From Microbacterium sp. VKM Ac-2923 (GTDB lineage Bacteria; Actinomycetota; Actinomycetes; Actinomycetales; Microbacteriaceae), in assembly GCF_022815605.1 (NCBI RefSeq), contig NZ_JALGRP010000009.1, positions 111,951 through 175,950 on the forward strand: DNA of 64,000 nucleotides, in the 5' to 3' direction. Each line of letters opens with the position of its first letter. Positions within the stretch are counted from its first letter, which is position 1. Made by a program: the position numbers and the translations under genes. Below the pieces are notes generated by a model. It worked only from the letters and a program-made list of their open reading frames with translations. It was not told where the DNA came from and searched no databases. Positions 8,191-16,554 of the stretch are shown one piece after another.

Positions 8191-8781
8191 TCATGGCTCC
8201 AACGAATCCACCGTGCGGTGCCGGAGGATCAGGGTCTCTCCCAGCGCATGGAGGTGAGCCGGTTGGCCGAGTTCCGCTGCGTTGATCGCGCCCAGGAGGA
8301 CGTCCGCGATCCACAGCAGGGGTTCGTCACCGCCTCGCTGATGGTCGACGCGGAGACGCTTGTCGAGGCCCTGGGTCCGCAGGGCGACGAGGTGACCGAG
8401 GTCCTGCTTGTTCTGACTGGCGGAGCGGTCCTCGAGCACGAGATCGAACACCTCCATGTTGACCATGTCGTGGTAAAGCGCTTCGAGACACTTGCGTCGA
8501 CACCGCTCGTTCTTCTTCACCCGTTCGCTGAGGTGCGTGACCACAACGGTCACCGGGCCGAGTTCGGAGATACGCGAAACGATGGTGCGGCGCCGTGACT
8601 CGCTCTCGTCGGTCCAGTGCAATTTGACCTGACCGGGCAGGGCGAGCGATCGAAGCTGCTCCCGGATCTCAGCGCACTTCTCGAGCGGGATGAGGGCGGC
8701 ACCGATGAGGTACTCCTGCCGCGTGTTGGAACGAACCGCTGACGACTCGTCGACGAACGCTCGGAAGGGACTCAGCGGCAC
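8191..8781 (-). CDS. DUF3800 domain-containing protein
   Basis: A 196-residue protein from GTG 8781. It opens with FRAFVDESS, the acidic strand that marks DUF3800, followed by a long alpha/beta body with LHWTDESES, VTVVVTH, LALYHDM-like and LEDRSASQNKQDL segments and a C-terminal PLLWIADVLLGAI helix. DUF3800 proteins are thought to have an RNase H-like fold with acidic active-site residues and are common on genomic islands and plasmids; no activity is established. Here Asp and Glu of VDES and Asp of the WIAD helix are visible. It lies 60 bp behind the frameshifted gene at 8842-9128 in a lower-GC island. Confidence 0.72.
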   Translation of the reverse strand: MPLSPFRAFVDESSAVRSNTRQEYLIGAALIPLEKCAEIREQLRSLALPGQVKLHWTDESESRRRTIVSRISELGPVTVVVTHLSERVKKNERCRRKCLEALYHDMVNMEVFDLVLEDRSASQNKQDLGHLVALRTQGLDKRLRVDHQRGGDEPLLWIADVLLGAINAAELGQPAHLHALGETLILRHRTVDSLEP

Positions 8782-8841
8782 CTTTCAACAGTACGGTGGG
8801 GTACGGACACCCCCCGGGGTTACTGACTCTCGGAGGGGGTC

Positions 8842-9128
8842 TCAGGCTTCCCGTTCTTCCTCACTTCGCGCGAGGAGGATGTCGTATATGTCGTCACGGT
8901 AGGCAGGCTTGACTCGATGGCGGACCCCTCGTCTGGCTTCCTCGACCAGTTCACGATTGAGCGGTCGACGCCGGCGCGGTCGTCGTACCGCTTCATGCTC
9001 GCCGTCGCGAACAGGTACGACTCTCCGCCGAGCCAGTCCCGGATGCGGGCGCTCTGCGGCACCATTGAGGTTCCTCGTTGGCCCCATTCCGACAAGGTCA
9101 TGTAAGCAAGTGACGTCACGTCACTCAT
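8842..9128 (-). pseudogene. Frameshifted small gene, unknown function
   Basis: Two minus-strand frames read as one protein. The first, from about 9128, gives SEWGQRGTSMVPQSARIRDW, then SYLFATASMKRYDD and RSIVNW with strong GC3 codons, but loses coding character after GSAIE. The overlapping frame then gives RVKPAYRDDIYDILLARSEE and stops at 8842, again with good codon use. A single-base indel near 8913-8920 would join them. The IRDWLGG and IVNW segments faintly recall KilA-N-type proteins, but I would not assign a family. It may be a real pseudogene, a programmed frameshift or an assembly error. It precedes the DUF3800 gene on the same strand. Confidence 0.5.
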
Positions 9129-9437
9129 CGTGACAAGGACCACCGACATCACCGTCTGACGGACCGTGGTGCGCCACAGATCACGACCGCGGAATCAGGT
9201 CCGTCGCCGTCGCGGCGTCTCAAAAGCCGTCGCGTTGTCGCACGACGGTGGTAGTCCCACTTCATGGACCATTCGCATCCGGACAACATCGACTTCACGC
9301 CCGGCGGACAACGTACGACTAAGCCGATGAAGATCGTTGAGGTGCGTGCACGCCGAGGTCGAACGGTCGGCCCAGTAGGCTCGCGTGCCGATAGCGTGGG
9401 CCGAAGCGGAGCGCGATGATGATGAGAAAGGCCGGAG

Positions 9438-10253
9438 ATGCGAGGTGGGGACATTCAACAGTGGGACCAGGGGCTCAAGAAACTAGCTCTAGATCTTCGA
9501 CAGTTACGAGCTTCCGCCGGGAATCCAATCCTGTACGACCTGGCAAGTCAAACAGGGATCTCCAAGTCCACCATCTCTGATGCTCTACAGGGAAAGAAGC
9601 TCCCGTCGGACCGCACCTTGGCATCTCTGGTCAAAGCGCTGGGGGACGATCCCGGACCGTGGCTGGAGCGGCGTGATCAGCTAGCCCTGAATGCGACGGA
9701 TAATAGCTCGGCGTCGGAGCTTCAGGTTGAGAAAGCAAGACCGAGGCGTTTGATACCGCTTCGGGCGGCGGCAATCGCGGCAGCGGGGGCATTCGGGGCG
9801 GGCATCATCGGCACCGTCGGCGTTGTGGCGCTGCTGGATGGGGCGCAGAGCAGTCCTTCCGCCGCTGCTTCTCCCGCGGATCCGACGCTGAGCGCGGTGA
9901 CGACCGGAGTCGACCCCGCAACCACGCCGTGCATCGAGGATGCGGAGCCAGCTGCAGCAGAGACCCGGAATGAGAGCTACCTACTAGAAGTCATTTGGTC
10001 GGAGAACTGCGACGCCGCCTGGGGTCGCGTCACCCGTTACGACAACCGGAGTAGCGGGAACAGCGTCCATGTGGAGATCTCCCCGCGAGATGGAGACGAG
10101 GGTCATCAGAAGCAGCAAGCAACCATAGGTGACGTTCAGGGCGCCTACACCGCGCTCATCATCCGGGCTGACGGCAACACCCGGCTTTGTGCTCGAGGAA
10201 GCGTAACGGTCGACGGAGCCACCATCGATCTCGGTGACCCTCTATGCATCTGA
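9438..10253 (+). CDS. HTH-transmembrane protein with extracytoplasmic DUF2690 domain
   Basis: A 271-residue protein with AAAGG before ATG 9438. Residues about 10-75 form a helix-turn-helix (LYDLASQTGISKSTISDALQ) of the Xre-like kind. A TM helix spans about 107-132. The outer part (about 165-271) matches DUF2690: a first Cys in TTPCIED, the strand VIWSENCDAAWGRV, and closing cysteines in TRLCARG and DPLCI. The layout, DNA-binding inside and a disulfide-rich domain outside, suggests a one-component membrane sensor, as known for ToxR-like proteins, but no ligand is known for DUF2690. It is followed by a secreted free DUF2690-like protein. GC is visibly lower than in flanking genes. Confidence 0.8.
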   Translation: MRGGDIQQWDQGLKKLALDLRQLRASAGNPILYDLASQTGISKSTISDALQGKKLPSDRTLASLVKALGDDPGPWLERRDQLALNATDNSSASELQVEKARPRRLIPLRAAAIAAAGAFGAGIIGTVGVVALLDGAQSSPSAAASPADPTLSAVTTGVDPATTPCIEDAEPAAAETRNESYLLEVIWSENCDAAWGRVTRYDNRSSGNSVHVEISPRDGDEGHQKQQATIGDVQGAYTALIIRADGNTRLCARGSVTVDGATIDLGDPLCI

Positions 10254-10556
10254 TCTAGACCGAAGCATCTCGCGTTGCGGACCGGGGCTCGACATCCAAT
10301 TGGTGTCAGGAGTAGCTACCAGATGGCTCTGTCACGAAGGCGGGCGGTGGTCACGTGGCCATCCAAACCCATTCCGAAGAGGTCCCAAAATTCCATCCGG
10401 AATTCCAACTTCAGCTGAAACGGACGACTCTTCCATCCGTCCACAGTTCAAGATCGTGAGGCCTAGCAGGCCCGGTAGCTTCCTACTCACTCGCGAGCCG
10501 CTACAGGTCGCGACCGTTCTGCGAGACCTGGTCTCGCCCGTGAGATGGAGCACATG

Positions 10557-11039
10557 ATGAAAGCTGTCAATTCAGACGTGGGTCTCACCCACTCGCGTCG
10601 AAACCGACGTCAGAAGATCGGCGCGGCTACCGTGGCGGTCTTGACTGCCCTCCTGGCTCTTAGCCCGGCAGCCTCCGCTTCCGCATCGGACTGGGGTGGA
10701 TACGCCAATCCAACAAGCTGCAGTGGCTTGAGCCTCGTGAAAGAGGCTCCCGTCTACAGCAACTCCGGCACCTACGTGGGGCTGCTGCAGATCAAATGGT
10801 CGAGTGGCTGCCCCGGCAACTACGCGAGGTTCCAGAGCTCTGCGGGTGCGGCTCAGACTGTCGCACTGAGTATCCAGTCTCAGGTGGGGTGGAAGAACAA
10901 GGCCGGGGCAGACGAAGCCAACGCTTCCACGGTGTGGACGAGGATCATTCAACTCAACAACTCGAGTGACACGGTCTGCGCCTACCTCGATGCCACGTAT
11001 TACGGATACGGGAAGGCGTCTAAGGCCATCTGCGCGTGA
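10557..11039 (+). CDS. Secreted DUF2690-like protein
   Basis: A 160-residue protein. The ATG at 10557 was chosen because GGAG ends six bases before it; ATGs at 10545 and 10554 are possible. A signal peptide runs to about residue 43 (LLALSPAASASA). The mature part has TSCSG, VYSNSGTYVGLLQIKWSSGC, NYARF, TVCAYLDATYYG and a final KAICA, the same cysteine and YS...W..C...YAR arrangement as the outer domain of the upstream HTH protein. It is therefore a free, exported DUF2690-like protein, perhaps a ligand or competitor for its neighbour. That partnership is inference; the function is unknown. Confidence 0.72.
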   Translation: MKAVNSDVGLTHSRRNRRQKIGAATVAVLTALLALSPAASASASDWGGYANPTSCSGLSLVKEAPVYSNSGTYVGLLQIKWSSGCPGNYARFQSSAGAAQTVALSIQSQVGWKNKAGADEANASTVWTRIIQLNNSSDTVCAYLDATYYGYGKASKAICA

Positions 11040-11352
11040 GCTGGTCTGACGTCCATCACCGCGAGGTGAATGCCGACCGTCAGGCGTCCTCGGACGAACC
11101 AGTTCTCCGTCTGGGGCTCGGATGGGAGGTTGCCAGAGGAGAGGGGCGAGCGGTCGCTGGTCCCTCTCTCGCACCTCTGTTTCGAGGAGGCAGACTCGGG
11201 CCCAGACATGCTGTCGTCGCACTCCCGCCGATGTCAGCCGTCGCCTAGTCCGCGTCGTCCCCTCATGCACACGCAAGCGCCGATTGGCCGAGGAACCCCG
11301 GATGCCACGACCTGCGGCCCCTTGCGAGACGCGAGGTCGCGGCATCCGCGTC
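11040..11352. other. Intergenic region, no gene seen
   Basis: This is a convergent spacer between the secreted DUF2690 protein and the metallopeptidase. Apart from the peptidase terminator at its right end I see nothing that looks coding or regulatory. Confidence 0.55.
11299..11348 (-). terminator. Terminator of the zinc metallopeptidase gene
   Basis: A 15-bp stem (11299-11313 with 11334-11348, one wobble) and a 20-base loop sits right after the peptidase stop at 11353. Strong GC-rich hairpins without a T-run are the usual end signal in these genomes. Confidence 0.65.
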
Positions 11353-12225
11353 CTACAGGTTCTCCGCCGGCACCGCGAAGGTGTCGCACGCGTTCACGCC
11401 GCTGTCGTATCCGACGTCGAACCAGCGCGTGCGCTGTTCGCTGGAGCCGTGCGTGAAGCTCTCGGGGTTGACGACGCCACCCGACTCGGCCTGGATGTGG
11501 TCGTCGCCGACGGCGGACGCCGCCGAAAGGGCATCGGTGATTTCCCGTTGCGTCGGCGGCTGCAGGTAGGGCGTGCCGTTCTCGTCGACCTGGTCGCCCG
11601 CGGCGGCGACCCACGCCCCCGCGTAGCAGTCGGCCTGCAGCTCTGTGCGTACCCCGTTGCTGTCGGGGCCGCTGCCGTTGTTCGGGTACTGCTCGAAGAC
11701 GCCGGTGAGGTTCTGCACGTGGTGGCCGTACTCGTGTGCGAGCACGTAAAGCTGCGCGAGGGGGCCGGCGGTCGTGTCGTACTGCGCACGCAGGATCGAG
11801 AAGAACGTCGGGTCGACGAAGACCGTCTCGTCGGGCGGGCAGTAGAACGGACCCGTCGAGTTCGAGGCCGTGCCGCACGAGCTCCCCGTCGCCTGGTCGA
11901 CGATGACGAGCTGCGGCTCGCGGTAGCCCTCGAGACGCTCGGCCCAGAACTGGTCGATGTTGAGCGAGGCCGCGGCCAGGCGGCAGGCGTCGTCGCTGTT
12001 GGCATCCCGACCGGTCTCGCAGGCGGCGATCTCTTCTCCGCCGCTTCCGGGGCCGGCGGCCTGCTGACCGCCCAGCGAGCCGGTCAGGTCGGTGCCGGTG
12101 AACAACGAGAACAGCAGCACCGCGATCGCGCCGATACCGACCGTTCCGCCACCGATCGCCGCCACGGTCCCGCCCCTGCGTCGGGCGGAGTTGCCGCCGA
12201 CGCGCGCATTGTCGTTGAACGTCAC
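11353..12225 (-). CDS. Neutral zinc metallopeptidase (YpfJ-type)
   Basis: A 290-residue membrane-anchored protein. The N-terminus is TFNDNARVGG from GTG 12225 (GTG 12234 is an alternative), then a TM helix around residues 25-46. The outer domain carries the zinc site HEYGHH (His164, Glu165, His168) in LYVLAHEYGHHVQNLTG and a downstream RTELQADCYAGAW helix that supplies the third ligand, as in the neutral zinc metallopeptidase family. The long open frame upstream is antisense to the next gene and is not part of it. Its substrate and role are unknown; homologues are widespread and conserved in actinobacteria. Confidence 0.9.
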   Translation of the reverse strand: MTFNDNARVGGNSARRRGGTVAAIGGGTVGIGAIAVLLFSLFTGTDLTGSLGGQQAAGPGSGGEEIAACETGRDANSDDACRLAAASLNIDQFWAERLEGYREPQLVIVDQATGSSCGTASNSTGPFYCPPDETVFVDPTFFSILRAQYDTTAGPLAQLYVLAHEYGHHVQNLTGVFEQYPNNGSGPDSNGVRTELQADCYAGAWVAAAGDQVDENGTPYLQPPTQREITDALSAASAVGDDHIQAESGGVVNPESFTHGSSEQRTRWFDVGYDSGVNACDTFAVPAENL

Positions 12226-12411
12226 GGGCGTCACGTTACGCGCGCGTCGACCGGGCGGAATGGGGCTGGACTTCGCGCAGAAGCGGTGTCTGCGCAGGCG
12301 GAAGCCGCCGGCGCAACCCCCTGATCTCGGAAATCGACGGGGGTACCGTCGGCCGCGAGGAGCACCGCAGCCCCGGCGTCCGCTTCTCGACGACAACCAT
12401 CGGAGTCCGTC

Positions 12412-13713
12412 ATGCCTTTGACACGCCGTACCTTCCTCGCCGGATCCGGAGCGCTCGCTCTGCCGTTCATCCTCGCGAGCTGCGGGTTCGTCCAAACCGC
12501 CCCCGCCGAGAAACGCCAGGGCACTCTCACCTTCACCACCTGGGGGACGGATGCCGAGCTCGCCGGCTTCCGCGCCGCCATCGCTGCCTTCGAGGCGGCG
12601 AACGAGGGCTCCACGGTCGAGTTGAACGCCGTGCCCTACGAACAGATGTTCACGAACATCGACGCGCAGCTGCAGGCGGGCAACCCGCCCGACATCTTCC
12701 GCGTGCCGTACTACACGTTCGGCGCCTACGCCGGTCGCGGTCAGCTGCTCGACCTCAAGCCCCTGCTGTCGGCCGACCGGCGGGGCCAGTTCACGCCCCA
12801 GGCGTGGGCCGCGGTGCAGAACGGCGACGGAACGTTCGGCCTCCCGCACCACACGGACACCTCGGCGATCCTCGTCAACCTCGACCTGTTCCGCCAGGCC
12901 GGCATCGACGCCTCCGAGATCCCGACCTCGCCCGACCAGGCCTGGACGTGGGACGAACTCGACGCCCTCGGCGAGCGCCTGCGCGCGGGACTTCCCGCCG
13001 ACCGCTGGCCGTGGGCCTACAACTGGCAGGGCAACGGGGTCACCCGCTGGCTCAGTCTGCTGTTCCAGTCCGACGGCGCGTTCCTGGGATCCGACCAGAA
13101 GACCCCGGCGATCGACTCCGACGCCGCCCGCGAGGCCGTGGAGTTCTCGAGTTCGTTCTTCACTAAGAACTACGTCCCCGCCAACAACACGATCACGTCC
13201 TCGAGCTACGCGGCGGAGTCGTGGTTCTCGCAGTCGGTGGCGATGGTGTGGTCGGGTGCGTTCCAGATCCCGGATGCCGAGACCACCGCCGACTTCGAGT
13301 GGACCGCCACCTACGCTCCGCGCAACGTCCGCGCGGGCAGCGATTTCGGGGGCAATGCGCTCGTGGCCACCGCGAATACACAGCAGCCCGAGCTCGCCGC
13401 GGCGTTCTTGGAATTTGTCACGAACGCCGACCCCATGCGCGACTTCTGCCGTGCGGCATCCCTCCTCCCCACCCGCGGCGACCTGCTCAACGACGACCTC
13501 GAGTTCGACGTGCGCCCGGATCTCGCCCCGGTGTTCGCCGGTCAGGCCTCGCTCGTGCAGCCGCAGGACGTCGCCCAGGTCGCCAGCCCGTCGATGTCGG
13601 CGATCATCCCGGTGCTCAAGGAGCAGCTCGACCTCGCCTTCACCGGAGCGCAGGATGCCGCGACGACCGTGACGAACCTGCAGTCGGGCATCGGAGCGGC
13701 CACCGGTGGCTGA
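12412..13713 (+). CDS. Sugar ABC transporter substrate-binding lipoprotein (CUT1 family)
   Basis: A 433-residue extracellular solute-binding protein. The N-terminus has a twin-arginine-like TRRTFLAGSG signal and a LASC lipobox (Cys24), so it is a membrane-tethered lipoprotein. The body is MalE-like: LTFTTWGTDAELAGF, NPPDIFRVPYYTFGAYA, AWTWDEL, and a late SLLPTRGDL segment, typical of family 1 sugar-binding proteins. It overlaps the first permease gene by 8 bp and heads a three-gene operon with no ATPase gene, so it probably uses a shared MsiK-type ATPase encoded elsewhere. The sugar cannot be deduced; oligosaccharides are usual for CUT1. Confidence 0.9.
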   Translation: MPLTRRTFLAGSGALALPFILASCGFVQTAPAEKRQGTLTFTTWGTDAELAGFRAAIAAFEAANEGSTVELNAVPYEQMFTNIDAQLQAGNPPDIFRVPYYTFGAYAGRGQLLDLKPLLSADRRGQFTPQAWAAVQNGDGTFGLPHHTDTSAILVNLDLFRQAGIDASEIPTSPDQAWTWDELDALGERLRAGLPADRWPWAYNWQGNGVTRWLSLLFQSDGAFLGSDQKTPAIDSDAAREAVEFSSSFFTKNYVPANNTITSSSYAAESWFSQSVAMVWSGAFQIPDAETTADFEWTATYAPRNVRAGSDFGGNALVATANTQQPELAAAFLEFVTNADPMRDFCRAASLLPTRGDLLNDDLEFDVRPDLAPVFAGQASLVQPQDVAQVASPSMSAIIPVLKEQLDLAFTGAQDAATTVTNLQSGIGAATGG

Positions 13714-14635
13714 CACGCTGATCGCGCGTGCGGGCGGACGACGGGCCGTGCGCCCGCGCCGCCCGGGCGCGCGTCGCGAGACGCTCGCGGCCTACGGGTT
13801 CATCGCGCCGAACTACCTGCTGCTGCTGGTGTTCGTGCTGGTGCCGCTCGTGGGTGCGTTCCTCGTCAGCCTGCAGCGCACCGACGGCTTCGGCGCCGGC
13901 ACGTTCACCGGCCTCGACAACTACGCACGGCTCGCGGGCGACCCGTTGTTCTGGCGGGCGCTCGGCAACACCGTGCTGTTCACGCTGCTCGTGACTCCGC
14001 TGTCGATGCTGCTCGGACTCGTGGCGGCGACGTTGCTCAACTCGGCCCTGCCCGCCCGCCCGCTGTGGCGTTCGCTCCTCATTCTGCCGATGGCGGTGTC
14101 GGGGGTGGCCACCGCGCTCATCGGCGTGCTCGTGTTCGACCAGAACTCCGGCATCCTCAACCGCCTGTTGACGGCGGTCGGTCTCTCGCCGGTGACGTGG
14201 CAGTCCGATGCCGTGCCGGCGTTCGCGACGATCGTGCTGGCGACGGTGTGGTGGCGCACCGGCTTCAACATGCTCATCTACCTCGCGGGGCTGCAGGGCA
14301 TCGGCCCTGACCTGTACGAGGCCGCCAGGCTCGACGGCGCGAACCGTCTGCAGCGTTTTCGCCATGTGACGGTGCCGTTGCTGGGACCGACGTCGTTCTT
14401 CCTCGTCGTGCTCAACGTCATCTTCTCGTTCCAGGTGTTCGACATCGTGTTCGTGTTGACCGGCGGCGGGCCGGGAGGGGCGACGAGCGTGCTCGTCACG
14501 TACGCCTACGAGACCGGCTTCGTCACGCGCGACCAGGGCTACGCCGCCGCGATCGGCATGGTGCTGTTCCTCTTCGCGCTCGTGTTCGCTGCGGCGCAGT
14601 ACCGCGCCTCCCGCACCAAGGACGTGGTCGAATGA
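13706..14635 (+). CDS. Sugar ABC transporter permease (MalF-like)
   Basis: A 309-residue inner-membrane permease with about six TM helices, starting at GTG 13706 inside the end of the binding-protein gene. The EAA loop that contacts the ATPase is visible as YEAARLDGANRLQRFRHVTV. A basic N-terminus (residues 1-25) precedes the first helix FIAPNYLLLLVFVLVPLVG. It forms a heterodimer with the next permease, whose start overlaps its stop as ATGA. Together with the lipoprotein they import an unidentified carbohydrate. Confidence 0.92.
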   Translation: MADTLIARAGGRRAVRPRRPGARRETLAAYGFIAPNYLLLLVFVLVPLVGAFLVSLQRTDGFGAGTFTGLDNYARLAGDPLFWRALGNTVLFTLLVTPLSMLLGLVAATLLNSALPARPLWRSLLILPMAVSGVATALIGVLVFDQNSGILNRLLTAVGLSPVTWQSDAVPAFATIVLATVWWRTGFNMLIYLAGLQGIGPDLYEAARLDGANRLQRFRHVTVPLLGPTSFFLVVLNVIFSFQVFDIVFVLTGGGPGGATSVLVTYAYETGFVTRDQGYAAAIGMVLFLFALVFAAAQYRASRTKDVVE

Positions 14636-15540
14636 GTCTCGACGAGCGGCTGGATGCCACGGCATCCGCCTCCCCCCTCGCCCCGCCCGCGATGACCCCC
14701 GGTCGGCGGGCTGCCACTCGGTCACGTCGCGGCGGGATGCTGGTGCGCACACTCATCGTCGCGGTGGTGGGCCTCGCGGCGGTGTCGCCGCTGTACTGGA
14801 TGCTCGCGGTGGCGTTCTCATCACGCGCGGAGTTGCTCGGTGGGCGCGACCTGCGCCTCTGGCCGCGTGAGGTCACTCTCGAGAACTTCGAGCGGGTGTT
14901 CGCGTCGTTCCCGGTCGCGACCTGGTTCGGCAACTCCGTCGCCATCGCGGTCGTGGTTACCCTCATCTCGGTGACGACGAGCCTGCTCGCCGGATACGCC
15001 TTCGCCCAGTTGCGCTTCCGCGGGTCGACGGCCCTGTTCTTCCTGGCGCTGGCGACCCTCGTGCTGCCGGTGCAGGTCATCATGGTGTCGCTGTTCCGGA
15101 TCGTCACCGCCACGGGGCTCTACGGCACCTACTGGGCGGTGATCCTGCCGGTCTCGGCATCCGCGTTCGGGCTGTTCCTCGCCCGGCAGTTCATGCTCGG
15201 CATCCCCCGCGAGCTCATCGAAGCGGCGCGGCTCGACGGGGCGGGCCATCTGCAGACGTTCACGCGGGTGGTGCTGCCGCTGTCGAAGCCGCTCATCGCC
15301 GTGCTGGTGTTCATGAGCCTGCTGTCGTCGTGGAACGACTTCGCCTGGCCGCTCATCGCGCTGCGTGAGAACCGGCTGTTCACCCTGCCGATCGGCCTGC
15401 TGTACCTGCAGGGGCAGTTCGGCAGCGACTACGGCGCGACCATGGCCTACGCGCTGCTGAACGTCGTGCCGATCGCGATCGTGTTCCTGGTGTTCCAGCG
15501 GTATTTCGTGGCGGGTTTCGCGCGCAGCGGGATCAAGTAG
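14632..15540 (+). CDS. Sugar ABC transporter permease (MalG-like)
   Basis: A 302-residue permease with six predicted TM helices and the EAA motif IEAARLDGAGHLQTFTRVVL; the loop before helix one carries ENFERVFASFPVATWFGNS, typical of MalG partners. It overlaps its partner by 4 bp (ATGA). It is the last gene of the operon; GC-rich inverted repeats follow it at 15540-15600. No ATPase or regulator gene is attached, but a LacI C-terminal relic lies 175 bp downstream on the other strand. Confidence 0.92.
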   Translation: MSLDERLDATASASPLAPPAMTPGRRAATRSRRGGMLVRTLIVAVVGLAAVSPLYWMLAVAFSSRAELLGGRDLRLWPREVTLENFERVFASFPVATWFGNSVAIAVVVTLISVTTSLLAGYAFAQLRFRGSTALFFLALATLVLPVQVIMVSLFRIVTATGLYGTYWAVILPVSASAFGLFLARQFMLGIPRELIEAARLDGAGHLQTFTRVVLPLSKPLIAVLVFMSLLSSWNDFAWPLIALRENRLFTLPIGLLYLQGQFGSDYGATMAYALLNVVPIAIVFLVFQRYFVAGFARSGIK

Positions 15541-15925
15541 CGCGGGGGGCGCCCTGCGCGCCGCGGGTGTCTGCCGCGCAGCGGGCACCGCGGCATGCAC
15601 CGCTTCACGGCTGGTACCCCGGTCTCTCCGTGAGAGGCCCTCGGATCTCCGCCACCAGCGCATGAGGTGGGATCGGATGTCGAGGGACCTCAGGCATCGT
15701 CGCGGTGTCTGCCGTCAGCCCATGCGGCGCACCGCAGCGTCGGGCGGCGGCGGGGCGGTGCTCTCCCTCACGACGAACGAGGGGCGCTCCGCCGAGAACC
15801 GTCGCTCGGTTTCGCCGGCGATCTCGTTCAGGACAGGCTGCAGTCCTCGATGACACCACGCGACATCACTGCGACCCACGAACCGTGGGAGAGTGAAACC
15901 CCCGCTCTCTTCCGAGGAGGACGTC
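15541..15925. other. Intergenic region with a gene relic
   Basis: It contains GC-rich inverted repeats just behind the permease stop (probable transcription end), then a LacI C-terminal relic on the minus strand, then a short leader for the gene at 15926. There is no intact gene. Confidence 0.5.
15715..15847 (-). pseudogene. C-terminal relic of a LacI family regulator
   Basis: The minus strand encodes a tail reading GLQPVLNEIAGETERRFSAE then RPSFVVREST and DAAVRRMG before a stop at 15715. It matches the end of the LacI gene at 17416-18450 (GLQLLLNEIAGETGRRFSSE, RPSLVVREST, DAAVRRIG) almost residue for residue, and the DNA is near-identical over about 130 bp. Homology stops abruptly near 15847, where unrelated sequence begins. 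No DNA-binding domain or start is left. It is a partial duplication or the stump of a deleted LacI gene, lying directly behind a sugar ABC operon that would fit such a regulator. Confidence 0.75.
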
Positions 15926-16423
15926 ATGACCGCCACCGCCGAGAACACGACGCCGCTGCTTCCCGGGGCGGCGATCATCGTCGGCATCCGTTCGCTCCTC
16001 GTCTGGGGAGTCGTCGCGTCGGGCGTGATGGGCACGTTCCTTCGCGGGACGCATCAGAGCTGCTCGGGTGGCCTCAGCCCGAACGGGCAGGGCTTCGTCA
16101 CGACGGCCGGCGCACCCACCGATATCGAGCCCTTCTGCGGCACGGCGACGCTGAGCCCGAGTCCGCTTGTCTTCCTCTTGTTGGCGGCGATCGTGATCGG
16201 CTCGCTCACGCTGGTCCTGCGGCGTGCTGTCGACGAGGACCACGCGTTTCGCATCCTCGGGAACGCGCGGATGGCGATCGTCATCCTTACGCTGGTCGCT
16301 GTGGCGACGGGCTGGATCGCGGTCATGACGCTCCAGATCGACGACTGGAGTTCGTACTCGATCTTCTCTCCGCAGCCACTCGCGCAGTTCGATGTGGAGA
16401 GCTGGCCGATCACCCGGCGTTGA
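15926..16423 (+). CDS. Small membrane protein, unknown function
   Basis: A 165-residue protein from ATG 15926, preceded by CGAGGAGG. It has TM helices at about residues 18-38, 77-97 and 112-133, and an outer loop with two cysteines (SCSGGLSPNGQGF and EPFCG) that may form a disulfide. I recognise no family. It stands alone, with relic sequence before it and a convergent lipoprotein gene after it. Codon use is normal for the window, so it is probably expressed. Confidence 0.65.
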   Translation: MTATAENTTPLLPGAAIIVGIRSLLVWGVVASGVMGTFLRGTHQSCSGGLSPNGQGFVTTAGAPTDIEPFCGTATLSPSPLVFLLLAAIVIGSLTLVLRRAVDEDHAFRILGNARMAIVILTLVAVATGWIAVMTLQIDDWSSYSIFSPQPLAQFDVESWPITRR

Positions 16424-16554
16424 GGCGCGGCGCTGCTCGCCCGAGGGTCGTGGTGGCTTCGTCGTTCCGCGATCGAATCTCGGACCGTAGCCGGGACTCA
16501 TCCCGAAGGAAGTCCGCGGTTGCGCGGTGAAGCGAATGGTTTCGTACCCGGCGA

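Noticed and set aside
12226..13716. N-terminal extension of the metallopeptidase frame (787 residues in total)
   Set aside because: The extension is antisense to the CUT1 binding-protein gene and has no domain; the family starts at the TFND segment.
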